64,000 nt of DNA from Bacteroidota bacterium (GTDB taxonomy: Bacteria; Bacteroidota; Rhodothermia; Rhodothermales; UBA10348), in NCBI GenBank assembly GCA_029262855.1, contig JAJCYP010000046.1:1-64000 (forward strand). The letters are read 5' to 3'. Below the pieces are notes generated by a model that was not told the origin of the DNA, did not search any database, and was given only the letters and a program-made list of their open reading frames with translations. Positions 61,385 through 64,000 of the stretch are shown in pieces. Each line of letters opens with the position of its first letter. Position 1 is the stretch's first letter. A program made the position numbers and the translations under genes.

Positions 61385-64000
61385 GCAACTCGAAGTAGCG
61401 CCGGATCAATTCCTCGTAGTCCGGGGCGTAGCCACGTTCCAGGGCCCGGATCAGGTCACGTCTCAGTTGATCGGCCTGCTCCGAGGCTGACAGCTCATCC
61501 GGGCTCTGACGGCTGATCTGGTCAGCGGATTGGCTTTCCCGCTTACGCTCCCTGCCGCGTTCCTGAATGGACCTGGAAGCCTCCAACAGTCGAGTCAGGA
61601 TCTGCTGCTGGCGCTGTACCGTCCGGCGCGAGAGTCTCTGTTGCTGCAACTCCTCGATGGTCTCCTGCATCTGCTCGGCGACCTTTTCCAGATCCCCCAG
61701 GGCCTCGTTCTCCAGGGAACGCTCGCGGCTGAGTTGACGGAGGTCCTGTCGGATCTTCTCTTGTTGTCCCCCCAGTTGACGCAGGCGCTGCTGCACGTCC
61801 TGAGAAAGGCGATTGCCCTGCATGTCGTTGAGCAGCTGCTGAACCTGCTGGTTCATCATCTGCTGCTGGCCCGCCATGTTCTGGAGTTGCTGCATCATCT
61901 GCTCCATGGACATGTTGCCACCCGAGCCCTGACCATTCATCATCTGGTCCAGCATATCGGCCAGCATGAGGGCGAGCTCGTTCAGATGCGTCATGGCCCC
62001 CTTCTGATGACCGGACGCTCGCCTGGCGGCGCGGTCGGTCATGGCGGCTGTCGCATCGGCCATCTCGCGCAAGGCCTCGCCGGCGTGCACCTGGACATCT
62101 CTCGACATCTGGGGGATGGAGCGGGAAAGCGACTGCAGGGAGTCTGAGACGTGACTGAGTCCCTCCGAAAGGCGAAGCTGCTGCTGTGCTGTCTGTCTCA
62201 GGCGAGGACTGTCGGCCGCCAACTGCTGGACCTCGGCCCGCAGGACCTCCTCGTCATTTGACAGGCCCAAGACATCGTCCAATGCCCGGCGAAGACCCGC
62301 CATGTTCATCTGCATCTGGGCGCCCTGCATACCCTCCTGCATTTCCTGAAGGCTCTGCTGGAGGTTTTGCAGATTCTGGCTCATCTCCTGCTGCTGTTCC
62401 TGTGCCTTCTGGAAATCCTCGCTGCGCATCTGCTCAGCGTTCTCCCTCATTTCCTGGGGCATCTCCTTGTCGCGCGTGTCGTCGGCCAGCTCGTCCATCG
62501 ACTCGTTGGGTGCCTTGTTGAGCTCCTCCATGCGCTCGGATATCTCCTCCAGCTTCTTCTCGAGCTGCTCCATTTCCTCGGCCGCACGTTCCTGCTCCCT
62601 GGCAAGGTCCTCGGCGCGCTCCTGACGTTCCTCGGCCGGCATGTCGCCTTCTGCCTTCAGGGGCTCCGTTTCCTCGGCCAGCTTCTCTTCGGTCTGCGCC
62701 AGGTCCTCCGCCCTGCGAGCCGCCTCCTCAAGATCCTGCTGCACGCGCATATTCTTGAACAGCTCCAGCGTACGCTCCATGCGTTGCTGGTAGAGGTTTT
62801 CGGAGAACTCGAACTCCTCCATCGCCTCCTGCATTTGCTGCTGGTTCATCTGCTCCATGGCCTCCTGAAGGTCCTTCAGGGCCTGCATCAATTCGGGCGT
62901 ATTGATCTCCTCGGCCACCTCCCGGAGTTCCTCAAACATGTTCAGCGTCTCCTCGCTGACCAGGTCGTTCTGCGCCATCTCCTCGGTGAGCTCCTGCATC
63001 TGCTCCGCGATCTTCTCGACCGATTCCTCGAGCGCCTTCTGCTCCTCCATCAACTGACTGAGGGCTCGCTCGTCCTGCCATTCGGCCTCAGTCTTTGAGC
63101 GAAGCTCCTTCTGCAGTTCCTCAAACCGTTCTCGAAGACGCTGGGCCTCGTCCACGACTTCCTCAAGCCCGTCTTCGGCTTGATCCTCCTTGTCGTCCAA
63201 TTTCTCATACCGCTCAGCAAGCGAGGGCATGCGAAGCCGAAACACTGCTGTTCGGGCCGTTGAGGCCCCTGAATACGCGTTGTTGTCCGCGACTTCCAGG
63301 TAATAGAGGTAGACATCGCCCGGAACCGGATCCAATTCGGTATCCCGAATCAGGCCCCAATCGAATGACCCGGTCTGCTCGAGGGCCGTGGCGGCGGCGA
63401 TAGGCAGCGGCATGACCATGAAGGAGTCCGAGGGCTCCCCGAAACGGCTCTCGTCAAGCCGGTAGTTCAGGTGCAATCGCGAGAAGCCGTAGTCATCCGA
63501 CATCTGCCAGCCGAGGTCCACCAGGGCATACTCATCCAGATCGACCGATGGCTCAGGAGAGATGAATCGAATCGAGGGTGCGGCATCCTGGGTGGCGCGG
63601 ATACGGTACGCGATGGGATCTGCGTTGCGCACGCCGTCCACAGAGACGACCTCCAGTTTCCAGGTGTCCTCGCCGCGGACTGTGAACTGGCCCGTCCAGG
63701 ACCGGCCACTTCCTGTCAGTTCGGTGGTGCGCCCGGAGCCAAAAAGCACGCTCGCCGACTCGATTTCCGGGCCGGTAAAGACCGCGTCCACCACTACACG
63801 GCTGCCCACGAGGGCGGTAACCGTTCCGTCATTGTCGGGTAGTCGGATGGGGGGGAGGCGCGTGTAGGCGGGATACCTCAACGAGGCGGACAACTGGGCC
63901 ACCACGGGGCGGTCGGTGACCGAGAGGGTATACCAGGCGGACTCGAACCGTCCCGCGCGAACCCGGTAATCAAGGGTCTGGCGGAGGTTGACCAGGCCGT
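61350..64000 (-). CDS. DUF4175 family protein, N-terminus beyond the window
   Basis: The frame is open to the right edge, so only the C-terminal part of about 880 residues is seen. An extracytoplasmic beta-rich region comes first (PTY-like DYRVRAGRFESAWYTLSV, SASLRYPAYTRLPPIRLPD), followed by a very long Glu/Gln/Met/Leu-rich coiled coil (about 62000-63250) and a final segment RALERGYAPDYEELIRRYFE. This is the DUF4175 layout, whose N-terminus carries two or more membrane helices. Function unknown; it is often placed near MoxR/BatA-like genes, which cannot be checked here. A GTG at 63905 is internal, not the start. Confidence 0.88.
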   Translation of the reverse strand, partial: GLVNLRQTLDYRVRAGRFESAWYTLSVTDRPVVAQLSASLRYPAYTRLPPIRLPDNDGTVTALVGSRVVVDAVFTGPEIESASVLFGSGRTTELTGSGRSWTGQFTVRGEDTWKLEVVSVDGVRNADPIAYRIRATQDAAPSIRFISPEPSVDLDEYALVDLGWQMSDDYGFSRLHLNYRLDESRFGEPSDSFMVMPLPIAAATALEQTGSFDWGLIRDTELDPVPGDVYLYYLEVADNNAYSGASTARTAVFRLRMPSLAERYEKLDDKEDQAEDGLEEVVDEAQRLRERFEELQKELRSKTEAEWQDERALSQLMEEQKALEESVEKIAEQMQELTEEMAQNDLVSEETLNMFEELREVAEEINTPELMQALKDLQEAMEQMNQQQMQEAMEEFEFSENLYQQRMERTLELFKNMRVQQDLEEAARRAEDLAQTEEKLAEETEPLKAEGDMPAEERQERAEDLAREQERAAEEMEQLEKKLEEISERMEELNKAPNESMDELADDTRDKEMPQEMRENAEQMRSEDFQKAQEQQQEMSQNLQNLQQSLQEMQEGMQGAQMQMNMAGLRRALDDVLGLSNDEEVLRAEVQQLAADSPRLRQTAQQQLRLSEGLSHVSDSLQSLSRSIPQMSRDVQVHAGEALREMADATAAMTDRAARRASGHQKGAMTHLNELALMLADMLDQMMNGQGSGGNMSMEQMMQQLQNMAGQQQMMNQQVQQLLNDMQGNRLSQDVQQRLRQLGGQQEKIRQDLRQLSRERSLENEALGDLEKVAEQMQETIEELQQQRLSRRTVQRQQQILTRLLEASRSIQERGRERKRESQSADQISRQSPDELSASEQADQLRRDLIRALERGYAPDYEELIRRYFELLSQQGQPPQGQ

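Noticed and set aside
63936-63953. tRNA T-arm-like GGTTCGAGTCC on the minus strand
   Set aside because: No acceptor stem, D-arm or anticodon arm can be formed around it, and it lies inside the DUF4175 coding frame.

Overview
The window is one contiguous, gene-dense stretch of a high-GC bacterial chromosome. It looks like a member of the FCB group, most likely Rhodothermota/Rhodothermales or a close relative of Bacteroidota. The reasons are the lineage-type surface proteins (two GWxTD-domain proteins flanking a carboxypeptidase-regulatory-domain TonB receptor and a DUF4249-like lipoprotein, a DUF4175 protein, a DUF4270-like lipoprotein, a DUF3467 protein, an FCB-type LptD, and a glycogen-synthase N-terminal-only protein) and the irregular use of Shine-Dalgarno sites. 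I find about 53 protein genes. I find no rRNA, tRNA, CRISPR array, insertion sequence or phage. Intergenic gaps are short; the only one above 300 bases is 60640-60952.

Layout. 1-7.1 kb: an outer-membrane barrel gene divergent from purD, a small periplasmic propeller-like protein, a PrpR/ScfR-like regulator divergent from adk, and an M16-family protein lacking the zinc motif. 7.1-8.7 kb (minus): two PspC-domain proteins and 5-formyl-THF cyclo-ligase. 8.9-14.1 kb (plus): the classical translation cluster ffh-rpsP-rimM-trmD-rplS, followed by an MqnA-like gene and smpB; S16 carries a very long charged tail. 14.2-22.0 kb (plus): an envelope cassette GWxTD - TonB receptor - DUF4249-like lipoprotein - GWxTD. 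22.1-29.3 kb (minus): purE-purK-ftsK-comB-gcvT-tyrA. 29.4-36.1 kb: glutaryl-CoA-type dehydrogenase, a BNR-type lipoprotein that looks foreign, a small membrane protein, rsgA and topA. 36.4-39.8 kb (plus): pyruvate phosphate dikinase with a strong terminator, then two small unknown genes behind a tandem dyad operator. 39.9-44 kb (minus): lon and a soluble hybrid histidine kinase. 44.1-49.7 kb: cystathionine beta-synthase, DUF3467, an LptF/G permease (minus), sucC, an orphan ABC ATPase and a GNAT acetyltransferase. 49.7-60.6 kb (minus): a long envelope/housekeeping block read as GlgA-N - DUF4270-like lipoprotein - barrel protein - TPR protein - eno - ftsB-like - ROK kinase - lptD - lipoprotein - BON protein. 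61-64 kb: a DCC-family protein converging on a DUF4175 protein that runs off the right edge.

How the genes work together. The core is housekeeping: protein targeting and ribosome maturation, purine and folate one-carbon metabolism, chromosome segregation, glycolysis and TCA enzymes, and proteolysis. It is interleaved with outer-membrane biogenesis and surface-protein genes. The points most worth a second look are the GlgA-N/DUF4270/barrel/TPR block with a large bulged hairpin in the leader of its lipoprotein gene, the tandem dyad operator in front of the 39.2 kb small-gene pair, the repeated TTTCG/CGAAA dyads between the PrpR-like regulator and adk, and the GWxTD-TonB-DUF4249-GWxTD cassette. 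Functions given for domain families are established knowledge; operon and regulatory statements are inference from spacing and sequence symmetry.
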